Both the position numbers and the translations under genes were made by a program. Below are positions 52,457-62,729 of a stretch of DNA of 64,000 nucleotides, one piece after another. The notes below the pieces were generated by a model that saw nothing but the letters and a program-made list of their open reading frames with translations, did no database searches and was not told where the DNA came from. Origin of the DNA: Marthasterias glacialis (lineage: Eukaryota; Echinodermata; Asteroidea; Forcipulatida; Asteriidae). Numbering within the stretch: position 1 is the first letter of the stretch; every line of letters begins with the position of its first letter. The stretch spans positions 11,017,505 to 11,081,504 of the forward strand of contig OU452233.1 in the NCBI GenBank assembly GCA_911728455.2. Reading direction: 5' to 3'.

Positions 52457-54748
52457 TCAACGTGGGGAAGATACATTCTCATACACATCATCATCATCTC
52501 CTTGCTCTATGTTGTCTCCATCGGGGTCCTCGTAGGTCTGAGCGTAGGTTTGACAAGGGTTGACTGCTCCATGACTAACCATGTATCTGTTACGCTGAGT
52601 CTGCATGGCATTCGGCATCTCGTACTCTTCGTCTTTGGTTACGTGTACTTCATCTGAGTCGATGGTATCGCCTTTACGGAAGCCAACTTTGAGGTTAGCG
52701 GGTTGGCTTCGAGGTGCGAGATTCAATGCTCGATCACGATATTTGTAGCTTCGACGGATAAAGACAACTAAGGCAAATAAAGCAAGTGTTATAGCAAAAG
52801 TTGCAATCACCGTGGTAATAACAGCAATAGCCTGTGAGATTGCCGGAGGGTTGGTTACGATGACATCTACTACTGCTCTGTCCATTTGACCCAGGACATT
52901 TTTAGCCAGACACGTGAATGCCCCTTGGTCGGCTTTCTTCACCGGTGTGATATGCAGAATCCTCCCTTGTAGAATAGCGAACCTGCCTTGCCATTCGTGA
53001 GATATCTCGGTGCCGTTTGGGGACAGCCATGTTATTTGAGGAGCAGGAACACCAGTAGCTGTACAAGTGAGAGTTGCAGTCTGTCCAACCACGGCTGACA
53101 GATCCTTCTTGTTCGTCATTGCCTTTGGAGGTTTACAAGAGAAGTCGAGAATGTCCAAGTCTGTTATCACTGACCCATAGTACTGTGTTGGTCCTTCACA
53201 TCTGGGCTCAACGTACGGTGGATTATTACCCAGCCAGTCTCTCAAACCTTTGAGTCTACAGTCACACTGCAGTGAATTGCCTTCTAACTCCAGTTTGGAT
53301 AAGTCTCCCTTTCTTCCAGAAAGAGATTCTCCTGGCACGACTTGGATTAAGTTAAAACTCAGATCAAGTGTTTCTAGGTTATCGCAATAGCCTAAGATTA
53401 TAACTGTGTCATAGATCAGATTATAAGCCAACGAGATATTTTGCAGGTTAGTAAGATTTGAGGCACAATCCTGTAAATCGACGTTCTGGAGTTCATTGTG
53501 GGATAAGTTCATGGTGAGAATTTGAGGCATCATGTGGAACATCTGTGAGTCGACACTGGTGAGTTGATTCCCTGCGAGGTACAGATGCTTCAACGACACA
53601 AGACCAATAAAGTAATCTGGATGTAACACGGTGAGTAGGTTGTTTGTGATGGAGAGCGCAATTAATTTAGACTGGTTGAAAAAAACTCCACCAAACAAAG
53701 ATGTGAGAGCATTGTCATCGAGATACAGTACCTGTAGCATGGAGAGGTTACCCAATGCAGTGGGTGAGATGTACAAGAGACGATTATTGGCTACATGAAG
53801 CTCCGTCAAATTGACAAACCCTGATAGGGTTGTAGAAGATAGATTTGCCAGCAAGTTGGTATCTGCATTCAGGAACTTGATGCCCTCTGCCCCAAAATTT
53901 TGAATTATTGAATCGAATGAGTTGTTGCTTACATCAAGTTTCCTTAATGTACTTACCGACGGATATGTTTTAGTCAGATGAAATTCAGCATTGTCCCAGT
54001 TTTGCAATCTATTGCTTGCCAGGTTTAAATCGTTAAGAGGCAAGCGAATACCAACTTTTCGCAATCGGTTATGACTGAGAGACAATCGAGTCATGTTTTC
54101 ACGGCTTCTAGAGTGAAGTTGAAGAACAGAAATTTCATTATGATCTAACAGAAGGGTCCTTCTTTGACAGGTATGGTGCATGCGTAATATAATTTTTAAA
54201 CGCAATTGGTTGTGCCTTAGACTAACCAGACCACAGAAGTCTTCGAAGACCCATTGTTCAATATTGGTAATCAAGTTGGCATCTGCTGTAAAGCGTTGCA
54301 AAGATCTGCAACAAGGGATTCTCGATAAATTTGTAACCAAGTTGTAATCTACCGCTAGGTCGGTGAGATTGTTGAGCTGACACCCTGAAGGCAAATCAGA
54401 AATGATGTTGTGTTGAACAGACAGCTTCCGAAGGCTCCGCAATGTATTGGATTCCAGCAGTGACGTCACATCAGATATAGTGTTGTAGTCGAGGTACAAT
54501 TCAGCCAATCTGGAGAATGTACCTTTTAAATCGTTTGGTGATAGCTGTGATATATTATTGTGGCTTAAATCCATGATGAGGGCGTCTGGGTAGTTGTTAG
54601 GGATGCAGTCAAGATTCAGTGAGGTGCAGTCAGCTTTTCTGGTAACTTGGTCATAATGACACTGCGCATGACTGCAGGTTGTTGCTGGAGAGAGGCTGAT
54701 ATTAGCTCCAAAGCAGTAAAGTAACAACGTCCATCCAAGTGGTCCCAT
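52457..54748 (-). CDS. LRR-Ig transmembrane receptor, copy 2
   Basis: A 763-residue paralogue of copy 1 with the same layout: signal peptide, Cys cap, LRRs, LRRCT, I-set Ig, TM helix and tyrosine-rich tail. About 37 residues differ (about 95% identity). All five tail tyrosine motifs (YEMP, YMVS, YAQT, YEDP, YENV) are kept. One cysteine in the LRRCT region differs (NNPPYVEP against NNPPCVEP); it is an extra Cys in copy 1, not one of the four canonical ones. The start could also be two codons earlier (54754), exactly at the exon edge after CTGTACAG. By hand count there are about 40 non-synonymous and 32 synonymous changes. The tail and TM part is almost all non-synonymous (about 9 to 1). The giant repeat lies 267 bases after the stop. 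Confidence 0.9.
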   Translation of the reverse strand: MGPLGWTLLLYCFGANISLSPATTCSHAQCHYDQVTRKADCTSLNLDCIPNNYPDALIMDLSHNNISQLSPNDLKGTFSRLAELYLDYNTISDVTSLLESNTLRSLRKLSVQHNIISDLPSGCQLNNLTDLAVDYNLVTNLSRIPCCRSLQRFTADANLITNIEQWVFEDFCGLVSLRHNQLRLKIILRMHHTCQRRTLLLDHNEISVLQLHSRSRENMTRLSLSHNRLRKVGIRLPLNDLNLASNRLQNWDNAEFHLTKTYPSVSTLRKLDVSNNSFDSIIQNFGAEGIKFLNADTNLLANLSSTTLSGFVNLTELHVANNRLLYISPTALGNLSMLQVLYLDDNALTSLFGGVFFNQSKLIALSITNNLLTVLHPDYFIGLVSLKHLYLAGNQLTSVDSQMFHMMPQILTMNLSHNELQNVDLQDCASNLTNLQNISLAYNLIYDTVIILGYCDNLETLDLSFNLIQVVPGESLSGRKGDLSKLELEGNSLQCDCRLKGLRDWLGNNPPYVEPRCEGPTQYYGSVITDLDILDFSCKPPKAMTNKKDLSAVVGQTATLTCTATGVPAPQITWLSPNGTEISHEWQGRFAILQGRILHITPVKKADQGAFTCLAKNVLGQMDRAVVDVIVTNPPAISQAIAVITTVIATFAITLALFALVVFIRRSYKYRDRALNLAPRSQPANLKVGFRKGDTIDSDEVHVTKDEEYEMPNAMQTQRNRYMVSHGAVNPCQTYAQTYEDPDGDNIEQGDDDDVYENVSSPR

Positions 54749-54753
54749 TGTCA

Positions 54754-54785
54754 TCTGTACAGGAAAGGATAGGAACCAGAAAGGG
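54754..54785 (-). other. Probable splice acceptor upstream of LRR-Ig copy 2 start
   Basis: The minus strand has a pyrimidine-rich tract ending CCTTTCCTGTACAG immediately before ATGACAATGGGACC. Better than copy 1; same position. Confidence 0.55.
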
Positions 54786-54927
54786 ACCCTTCAAAATGCT
54801 AGGTTGGTAGTTGATAATGTAGACATTATATGTGTATACATTTAGGGAATAACATTGTGAGGACCCAGTCTTTACTGTGTGGTAATGACCGGGTTTGTGG
54901 CTGGCCGTTGTTAATCGACCGAGCCGA

Positions 54928-55191
54928 TGCCATTAATAAATACATCTTTACCTAAAAAAGACCGTAAAAATAATCACAGTTTGTAATTTTTGTTCCGGCG
55001 ATATTTTCTATGTTCAAGGGCCAGTATTTGGATGTTCAATTTTTTTGCGTGGCAGCTAAAATCTTACACAAATAAGTACTAAATGTTTTCAAGAATCAGA
55101 CTATGAGCTTTAAAAATACCACATTTTAATATACCTCACGTGACCAACTTCAACCAATCAGAGTGTATAAACTCTCCAAAGTGTTTGAGGG
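54928..55191. repeat. Repeat shared with 46195-46330 and 46680-46740
   Basis: TGTTCAATTTTTTTGCGTGG, CAAGAATCAGACTATGAGCT and CTCACGTGACCAAC align with the earlier region, where they flank the single palindrome arm. Confidence 0.6.
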
Positions 55192-55325
55192 AATAAAAGA
55201 GTGGTGACCGAGGTCTTCAACGGCCGTTTAAAAACCGGCAGGGCCGTGTGATAACGGACCAAGCGGCCACGTTCCTGCAAGGTTTTAAACGGCCGTCGAA
55301 GACCGAGACACTATTCTTTTATTAA
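55192..55325. mobile_element. Palindromic MITE-like element of about 130 bp
   Basis: AATAAAAGAGTGGTGACCGA with GGTCTTCAACGGCCGTTTAA on the left is matched by TTTAAACGGCCGTCGAAGAC and CACTATTCTTTTATT on the right. The arms have diverged a little. No coding capacity. Confidence 0.7.
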
Positions 55326-57823
55326 AAAAGCGTAATGATGTAGAAAAATCCCTGATTTTTTCTCAATTCCTGTCACGACCTCAGCCTCCCAACCTCGTCT
55401 AAGGGGTAGGCCTAATTGAACTCGCCGCGCCATTTTTTGTTCCGAAGTTGGCTCGATCATAACCCCCGGAATCGTGACAAGAAAATCTCCAAAAATATGG
55501 AGATTTTAATTAGGCCTGATGCCGATCCACTCTACGCGCCCCTAAAATATGGTATCCCGCAAAAGAGGCATCATTAATCATAGAGCAACTGGTCCCCTCT
55601 CATTCTTCTTTGATTTGTGACCTGTCTAACTCACAGAGCTATTGACTAGAGCGCTAACTCACAACCGTTTTGAAGTCGCGCTGCACGCAGACATGTTTGG
55701 TTATGGTGCGTCATTGAAGAAAGATTTTCATTTCCAAAGCACATTTGCCCGCGAGTGTTCTGCATGTCTTGCGAGCGCGCGTCTAAGGCTGCATGACGCA
55801 GCTCAAGCACACGTCAATCTTTGAGTAAATGTCGCAAAGTTCTTCTCTTCACAAAACTTACTAATTTTTCACATGTTAGTTTTATGGTAGATGTACAATT
55901 ATATAGAATTAAAACAAACGTACGATTTCAAGTACCAAATATATTATGGAAACTTTATGGAACAATCATTTTAGTTATTTTCTCGCAGTGACTCTTTGGA
56001 CTAGGTATTCATTCATTGCTTCTCTGTGAACTATACACAAGTTTGGAAACACTGTCATTTGCAGTACTATCTACTAAATTGCAGGAAGTCCTTTTATATG
56101 AAGCATTTGAAAGGAAAACACCACAGGGATGGCATCATGTTGTGGACAAAGCTTTACACACACGCTGTGATAATCTTACGCTACTCTGTTCTCAGTCTTT
56201 GTCCTGTAAGACGGGAAATCACTATTAGGGATTAGCATACCTAATGAGTTCCATAGGGCTGTGCAGTTAGCGGAGATTTATCACTGTAGTTTACGACTTA
56301 ATCTCCTGCTCACTAGTCTTGAGGACTTTCGTTGTTATTGTAATTTAAGCACCTGCTCACTTTGGCACTAACTTGTTTGTTATAACTTCAGGAATTCACT
56401 TCTTGAAGCGTATATTTTCTTATTAAAAAGTGACATGTGGTCTAGTTTTGTACTTAATTTATTAACTTTGGATTTTGTCAAAGTGAATACTTTTCTCGTA
56501 TTATATACAGTGATGACAGTGTAAAAACTGAACGTAAAACGGTTGAACACGCAAGTTTTTGCTAATAATTATTACGTTAAATATAAAATTAAATCCGTTA
56601 TTTTTCATAATTTTAGACATAAACTTGTTATAATAAATTCATGGGAGTTATGAATTTGATGGCAGTATAGACGGAGTAATTTGAGTGAAAAGGAGGACAA
56701 ATCAAAAATAGTCACACCAAAAAAATAAAACAAAATTCTTACCACATTGACAACGATCATGGTGACAAAAACGTCAGTTCACTACTCGAAAACTGTCATG
56801 AATGGATGCAGATGTGAAGCAAACTTTGCACAATGCTTCAAAAATGGTACTCCGATGGGGCATGTATCCATTGAAAACAACGTGCGGACACCAGTCCTTC
56901 CGTTATTAACCATATTATGCGGGTAAGCGGTGTCCGACACGCAGGCTTTCCCAGCATGCACAAACAACGAACGCAAATTTAAGAATTGGAGATGTCGTTC
57001 AAACCCCCAATTTATTTTTTTAATAGACAAAAAATTATCGCAAAATGACCACCCACGAACCCCTTATGCTCACGCAAGCGCCGCAACAGACTGGTTCCAG
57101 CCGAAAAAAAAAAAATAATAATAATGATAATAATAAAAAATAAAAAAAATAAACGAACCACGTCTGATGGGAACGGAAGACAAACGACCGGGGTAAAGGG
57201 CCGACCAATCGGCACACGCTCAGCCCCCCCCCCCCAATGCATATGTTTAGTATAGATGTTGTAACACCACATTGTCACTTCAATACCGCCTGCAAACCGC
57301 AAGTGTTTTATAATCTCCGCGTGACCGTCTGTTGACCCCTGCCCTTAACCATTTTAATACGAATGGTAGTGTTAAAATCATGCTGTTTTTCTTCATAAGA
57401 TTTTGCTGTACAAATAAATAAAGAAATAGGTCTACTTTTAAGAATATTGCTTACAGGCTTATAATTTTATACCTTTTCTGAGCTACAAAATGTGAAACAT
57501 GTTTTACTCCAGAATATTATTGCATCATAATATACAAAAAGATATGCACACATTTCAATGCACAATGCATGCTTCATTGTTGGGAAATTTTGAAATGGTT
57601 GTTCCGACAGGTCTGTTTGTGAATCGAGTGCTAACAGTTTCAGTATTTAATGAGGGGATATAATTTTGTATCCCTTGTTCCTCAAACCTCACCAGCAAAG
57701 ACGAGGGGATAAAATGTTCTACCCCTTGTTCCTAGAACCCAGCCGTCGAGGAAGAAGGGATAAATTTTTCTATTCCTTGTTCCTCAAACCCAAATTATTG
57801 TGGTAATTAAATATACAATATTC
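55326..57823. other. Intergenic, no gene supported
   Basis: Open frames of 60-96 codons (e.g. 55642-55824, 56016-56235, 57012-57302) show no known motif and overlap one another. Contains an AATAAT run near 57111-57150 and a C run at about 57224-57235. Confidence 0.45.
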
Positions 57824-58316
57824 TATGAAGCTCCATTGGTGCCACTTGACAAGTGCATATATGTTTCACTGAATGAGATGTATTTCACAGCACCGCCACT
57901 TATATCTTGCGGCCGCAACTTATTATCTTGCGGCCGCTACTTATTATCTTGCGGCCGCTACTTATTATCTTGCGGCCGCTACTTATTATCTTGCGGCCGC
58001 TACTTATTATCTTGCGGCCGCCACTTAGTAAGTTGCGGCCGCCACTTATTATCTTGCGGCCACAACTTATTATCTTGCGGCCGCTACTTATTATCTTGCG
58101 GCCGCCACTTAGTAAGTTGCGGCCGCCACTTATTATCTTGCGGCCACAACTTATTATCTTGCGGCCGCCATTTATTATCTTGCGACCGCCACTTATTATC
58201 TTACGGCCGCAACTTATTATCTTGCGGCCGCAAGATATAAGTGGCGGTGCTGCGAAATACATCTCATTCGGTGAAACATGCACTTGTCAAGTGGTACCAA
58301 TGGGGCCTCATAATAT
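57824..58316. mobile_element. Foldback element with NotI-containing repeat units
   Basis: Left end (CTATGAAGCTCCATTGGTGC, CACTTGACAAGTGCATATAT, GAATGAGATGTATTTCACAG) is repeated inverted on the right. Between them lie about 14-15 tandem units of 21 bases, TATCTTGCGGCCGCTACTTAT and variants, most containing GCGGCCGC. Units alternate between full and mutated forms (GCGGCCACAAC, AAGTTGCGGCC). No gene; overlapping frames are repeat translations. Confidence 0.88.
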
Positions 58317-58639
58317 TCCATTGAAGCGGTTTTTAAGTGAAATTTTGTCGGCGATTGTATGACCAAAAGAAAACGAATGAAATTTGCATTAAATTGCAAA
58401 CAAATAACTGGAATTTATTCATATTGAAATTGTTAGCCTTGCAAAATGAGATTTATTTGTAAAACCTGGAGCATGATTTTGACAATTTGGGGGAGAAAAC
58501 AGTGAACGAAAAATTCGTTGCTAAAAATTCTTGTTTTCTATCCATTTTTGCACTAAAAAAATAATTTTAAGCTGTAAATAAAAAAAAAAAAAAACCAAAA
58601 TGAAGTGTCTATTTTCATTATTAAATCATTTTGGTTTTT
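58317..58639. other. Intergenic, no gene
   Basis: A+T-rich; an A run near 58578-58593. Nothing else recognised. Confidence 0.5.
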
Positions 58640-58760
58640 TGATTCATTATTAGTGTAATCTTGTTTGATTTATTTGTTGCATGTGAGAAAACTCAGGCCC
58701 TTGAGTGCTTTATATTTTCGGATAGTTTGGAGATTTTCAGATCGTTACAATTAGTAATAA
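58640..58760. repeat. Left half of the 47555-type repeat
   Basis: TCATTATTAGTGTAATCTTG, TTGTTGCATGTGAGAAAACT and CGGATAGTTTGGAGA match 47565-47665. The other half resumes at 61325. Confidence 0.7.
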
Positions 58761-60200
58761 TACTAACATTAATAATGCATCTTTGCATAGCCGCTGTACT
58801 TCAAGTACAACGCTCATAAATATTATTACTCGGTCATTGGACCACATATTTAATTCCAGTAAACCATCTCAGCTCCCTTTGGAGCAGTCTGCGTAGCAAA
58901 ATATGAAGTGTGTCAAACTTAGGAATCACCAGAACCGTCTGTACCCTCACTAGTATCCCTATTTACCACTGAGTTGTGAGAAGCAACTAGTACACTCTTA
59001 AAAGTGAAGTGTTGAATCCAACATTGTTAATGTTAAATCCGGCATTTCAAAAAGTCAAATCAAACGCCAAAGAGTTGAATTCAACAGTTTTAAGTGTGAA
59101 TTCAACATTTTCAATTTTTTTCATTAATATTAGGTTTTCCAGGCCAATTCAAGTTAAAAATGTTGCAATGTTCATTCAATTTCGCCTGAAGCAGTAGCAA
59201 TGGTTAGTCGTGCATTCATTTTCATCAATGGGCAAACATTTTTTCAAGCATTTTCTTACATGTATCTGTATGTCTTGTGAGCATGTGATGGAGGTGGCGC
59301 AGGAAAACGTTGGAGAAATTACCCAAGAGAAATAATGTGTCCGATGGTACAACTATTCCCAAACATAATATGCCCCGATGTCTAGCACGTGAAGAAATCG
59401 AAGGGTGAATTCAGCAAAAACGTATCCCCAAAACACCGCCCCAAAATGGAACAGTTAACAAAAAGAAAGAATAAACATATCCGCACCAAGAGCATAATAT
59501 CTTATAGAATTATGAAGAAATTGAGTTTAATTTGACATTACAGTAGCCTTTGAGAAAAATCTGAACGTCAGACCCTTGTATATTTTTGTTGAAAGTTTTA
59601 AACCAGCTTAATTACTTTGTTACTTTCAGGTTTTCAACCAGTATAAAATGAAAAAGGACCTTAGATGAAATTACAGACTATTTAAATATGAATTATCACT
59701 TCATGAAAATGACTGCCCATAAACGAATAAGAAAGGAAAAACACCGTCGCACATCTTGTGCGCTCCACCGCTCGCTAATTTGTGCTATAAAAGTGAAAAG
59801 ACTCGAAAAACGTCATGCAATAATGCAAACATTTGAGATTTTAATGCACCAAAGCGAAATAGAATGATCCTTAACGAAAACGAATGATAAAAACAAGGTC
59901 CTGATTGCCCACAAAATTTAATTGAATGCTCCACAAAGGAAAAAGAAACCCTACTTTGCCTTGATGCGTAAAAATCGAGTGAAAATTGAATGCTTGAAAA
60001 TGAAAATGAACGAAAACTTTTGGAAATTGACCGGGAAAACCTATATTATTGATGAATCAGCACTTTAAATGTTGCATTAACAGTTTAAAAGCAAGATTAA
60101 ACGTTATACATGCTGGATTTATCATTTTAAAATGTTGGATTTAACACTTTCAAAGTGTAGTCACTGACCGCACACTTGTATGTGTTGGATTCAACACTTC
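58761..60200. mobile_element. Element(s) nested in the split repeat
   Basis: 58990-59110 and 60060-60200 carry inverted, AACATT/AATGTT-rich ends (AGTGTTGAATCCAACATT; AATGTTGGATTTAACACTTT) typical of a non-autonomous DNA element. 58771-58900 (TCATTGGACCACATATTTAA, TCAGCTCCCTTTGGAGCAG) looks like another interspersed repeat. No coding region between. Confidence 0.5.
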
Positions 60201-61324
60201 AGTTTTAATTAAGTGTCTTGCTCACGGACACATATCATATTCGGGACTGGAACCCAGACTCTGTGGACACCGCTACCAGAACTTCAGTCCGGTGCGCTAA
60301 AACAGGTCGGGCACAACACTCCGAACTTCTTTGTCAAATCGAAAGGCAAAACTACTGTACGCTCATCGTCAGCATTTGCCCCAAATGTTATTAACCCTAA
60401 CTACTTGGTTCGCTCCAGCCAGTTCATATTCCAGGAGATCGTAGTAAGCAGGACAATGTTACTCATCCTGGGGTGTGTGATGGTGTGGGTTAGTAAATGT
60501 GCACTTGAGGGGTCCTGAGAACAATAGAATAATGGACCCCACAGTCTACGTTTGTGAGGTTGTGTGAGAGTGTGTGTGTGCGTTGGGGGGGGGGGGGGGA
60601 TCAACTGTGGTCAGTGACTTGATCAGGAGGGGAAGTTAAAAAAAAAATGCTCAATGCCTTTGTGTACAAATCATATACTTTTTAAAAACATTTCCTGCTT
60701 TAATGCTATCATGGAGACTATACATAGTTATGATAAAGACTCGTCCTGCCGTATACGTACTACAGCGGTGTATTATAGGGCACTATGGGGGACTGAAACC
60801 TTCGCTAGGTGGGTCAGGGGACTTCTCGCAATAATCATCCTCACTACTGCAGAGTGAATTAAATTGGTTTCAACTTTCTGACTTGTTTGCTACTCTAATC
60901 ATCATAAGAAGAATTTGATAAAACAAAAGGAGTTCGAGAAAAAAAATAATAATAAACGAATTGGAAAACATGTCTCGCATACACCACAAACAAAAATTTA
61001 ACAAGTTGGGCTATACACCAGATAACAAAATATACAAAACAATAAGAATACACCAAACGATAAGAGCCTAATTTTATAAAGCCGCTACGCCCATAATAAT
61101 GAATATTAATTGAATATGTGTGGTTCTCTGATGAGAAAAACCGATACTTAATGTTTCGAACAATATGCTCCGTTCGTTTTCATCGTCGTCATGTGGTTAA
61201 TATTATAACTGTTAACATGACGTTAATTAACAGTTTTAAAAAGAAGTAAGCGTCTGTCCAGAACACTAATACATTCATTTATGCAAATAATATTTGTATA
61301 TGTATAGAAATACACACTCCAAAA
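60201..61324. other. Intergenic with SINE-like fragment
   Basis: 60210-60300 (GTGTCTTGCTCACGGACACA, GGGACTGGAACCCAGACTCT) resembles a tRNA-derived SINE in inverse orientation. A G run lies at 60585-60599. No gene. Confidence 0.45.
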
Positions 61325-61545
61325 AGTGGTGGGTTAAAGAGACCCCAATAAAGCTCCGTATTGGCTAAACCGATGTCTGGCTAAGCATGACCCGTTTGGG
61401 GTTAACATGACCCGCAATCAGTGAAACACATATAACTGACTCGGATTTTTTGTAACATTGTCAAAGAAATTAGGTTACTCTTCACGTACCCCTGCTCCGG
61501 GTCAATTCTGATCCGATACTTTTATAGTGTACATTTCAAATATAT
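61325..61545. repeat. Right half of the 47555-type repeat
   Basis: AAGCTCCGTATTGGC, CATGACCCGTTTGGGGTTAA and GACTCGGATTTTTTG match 47750-47860. Confidence 0.7.
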
Positions 61546-61628
61546 CTTTTGTTGGTATTGGTATTGGTATTGGTTTATTTACATTCATCTCGTGGCCCAA
61601 AACAAAACACTCAGTTTAATGCAGTAGA

Positions 61629-61676
<48 letters not shown>

Positions 61677-61680
61677 CTAC
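61546..61680. repeat. TTGGTA hexamer run and AT microsatellite
   Basis: TTGGTA is repeated three to four times at 61555-61576, followed by TTTATTTACATTC (a retroelement-tail-like junction). A pure AT run of about 42 bases lies at 61633-61675. Confidence 0.85.
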
Positions 61681-62159
61681 TTTTCCACTAATAGCCCGAC
61701 CAAGTAATAAGCTACCAATAATGCGACCATGCATATATCATGGTGTTAATTAAAAAAATAAGAATTTAATACTGAACATTATTCATTTGTACTAAGTCAT
61801 CACGTTGTTAAACATTTCACACAAAAATTACATAAGGATTCATATATAGAGTTTTTGATGGTCGTCATATAGTCTGACATACTGAATGTACCCTAATAGG
61901 GTGACCGTCCGATTAATGTCCCTTTCCATACCATAATTTTAAGCCATAGTGCGACCAATTGTAAAATGCAAGTTATTACACAATAATCTGCTAATTCAAT
62001 GCTTCTCTTCCCTTTCCTGGTACTTGGGTTTCTCAAAATCACACTCAGGAGTAGTCGATTTAAACTTAAGACCGTTTAATGCGACCACGTAGCACAATGC
62101 GCTGAAAACCATGTACTAATCAAAATAACCTTCATAGGTTGACCACTTCATTATAAACA
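61681..62159. other. Intergenic, no gene
   Basis: No credible ORF or repeat partner within the window. Confidence 0.5.
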
Positions 62160-62288
62160 AGGCCGTGTCCGAATTTGCGACTTCGGCTACAGCTACGGCT
62201 AGATCAACGCGTCTGTCAGTGTTGAAGAATAGCAAATGCGCGCGACTCGCCGTAGCTGTAGCCAAAGGCACCAATTCGAACACGGCCT
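62160..62288. mobile_element. Palindromic MITE of about 129 bp
   Basis: AGGCCGTGTCCGAATT and GGCTACAGCTACGGC on the left are inverted on the right (GCCGTAGCTGTAGCC, AATTCGAACACGGCCT). A centre of about 45 bases. Target duplication not clear. Confidence 0.75.
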
Positions 62289-62476
62289 AGTTGGACTGCC
62301 TGTACTTTGTTTTCTTTTTTGGTACATAGTGACGTAACTAAGGGAGTAGATAGGGGGCACCCACTGATGTCTGAGCCCCTCGGCTACAGCTAGGGCTGTA
62401 AAAAAAAAAAAAAAATTAAACAAATTTAAATTATCAGTATATGATGTGACATTAAAAGCTTGTATGTAGCAATGTT
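62289..62476. other. Spacer with A run
   Basis: Contains an A run at 62401-62415; no gene. Confidence 0.5.
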
Positions 62477-62729
62477 CAGGGCTTGCGCTTACTGTTTTTT
62501 TCCTGACTAGACCACCGGGCTAGTCAGCTGCAGTTTTGACAAGCCCTCATAAATTTTCACAAGCCTGACCATTTACACCTCACAGAAAACTGACTGCGCA
62601 CATGAGAAGGAGGAGCCGTGTGATTTTCTTCTGACTAGCCCGGCCGGGGTACCCAGGAGCAAGTTTGACTAGCCTACAGCACTCTTGACTAGTGTTTGTA
62701 GGCTGGGCTAGAGTCTAAATCGAGCCCTG
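62477..62729. mobile_element. Possible hAT-like MITE
   Basis: Starts CAGGGCTTGCGCTTACT and ends AGTCTAAATCGAGCCCTG, an imperfect inverted pair with the CAGGG start common in hAT elements. No matching 8-bp flanking duplication was found, so the family is uncertain. Internally it repeats GACTAG and CTAGTC motifs. Confidence 0.45.

Larger units (their letters stand above)
48568..54927. repeat. Segmental duplication, copy 2
   Basis: Counterpart of 33245-37106, enlarged by a 2.5-kb pentanucleotide array and a small extra stretch near 49150-49270. Coding identity with copy 1 is about 97% by hand count. It lacks the MITE of copy 1. Confidence 0.9.

Noticed and set aside
55642..56235. Short frames of 60-70 codons as small genes.
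   Set aside because: They overlap in different frames with no motif or conservation evidence.
57900..58230. Possible CRISPR array because of regular 21-base units.
   Set aside because: Units are contiguous, without unique spacers, in a eukaryotic foldback element.
57800..58362. Three overlapping repetitive frames with LLSCGRY or IILRPPL units.
   Set aside because: Same GC-rich 21-base repeat read in several frames; not a protein gene.
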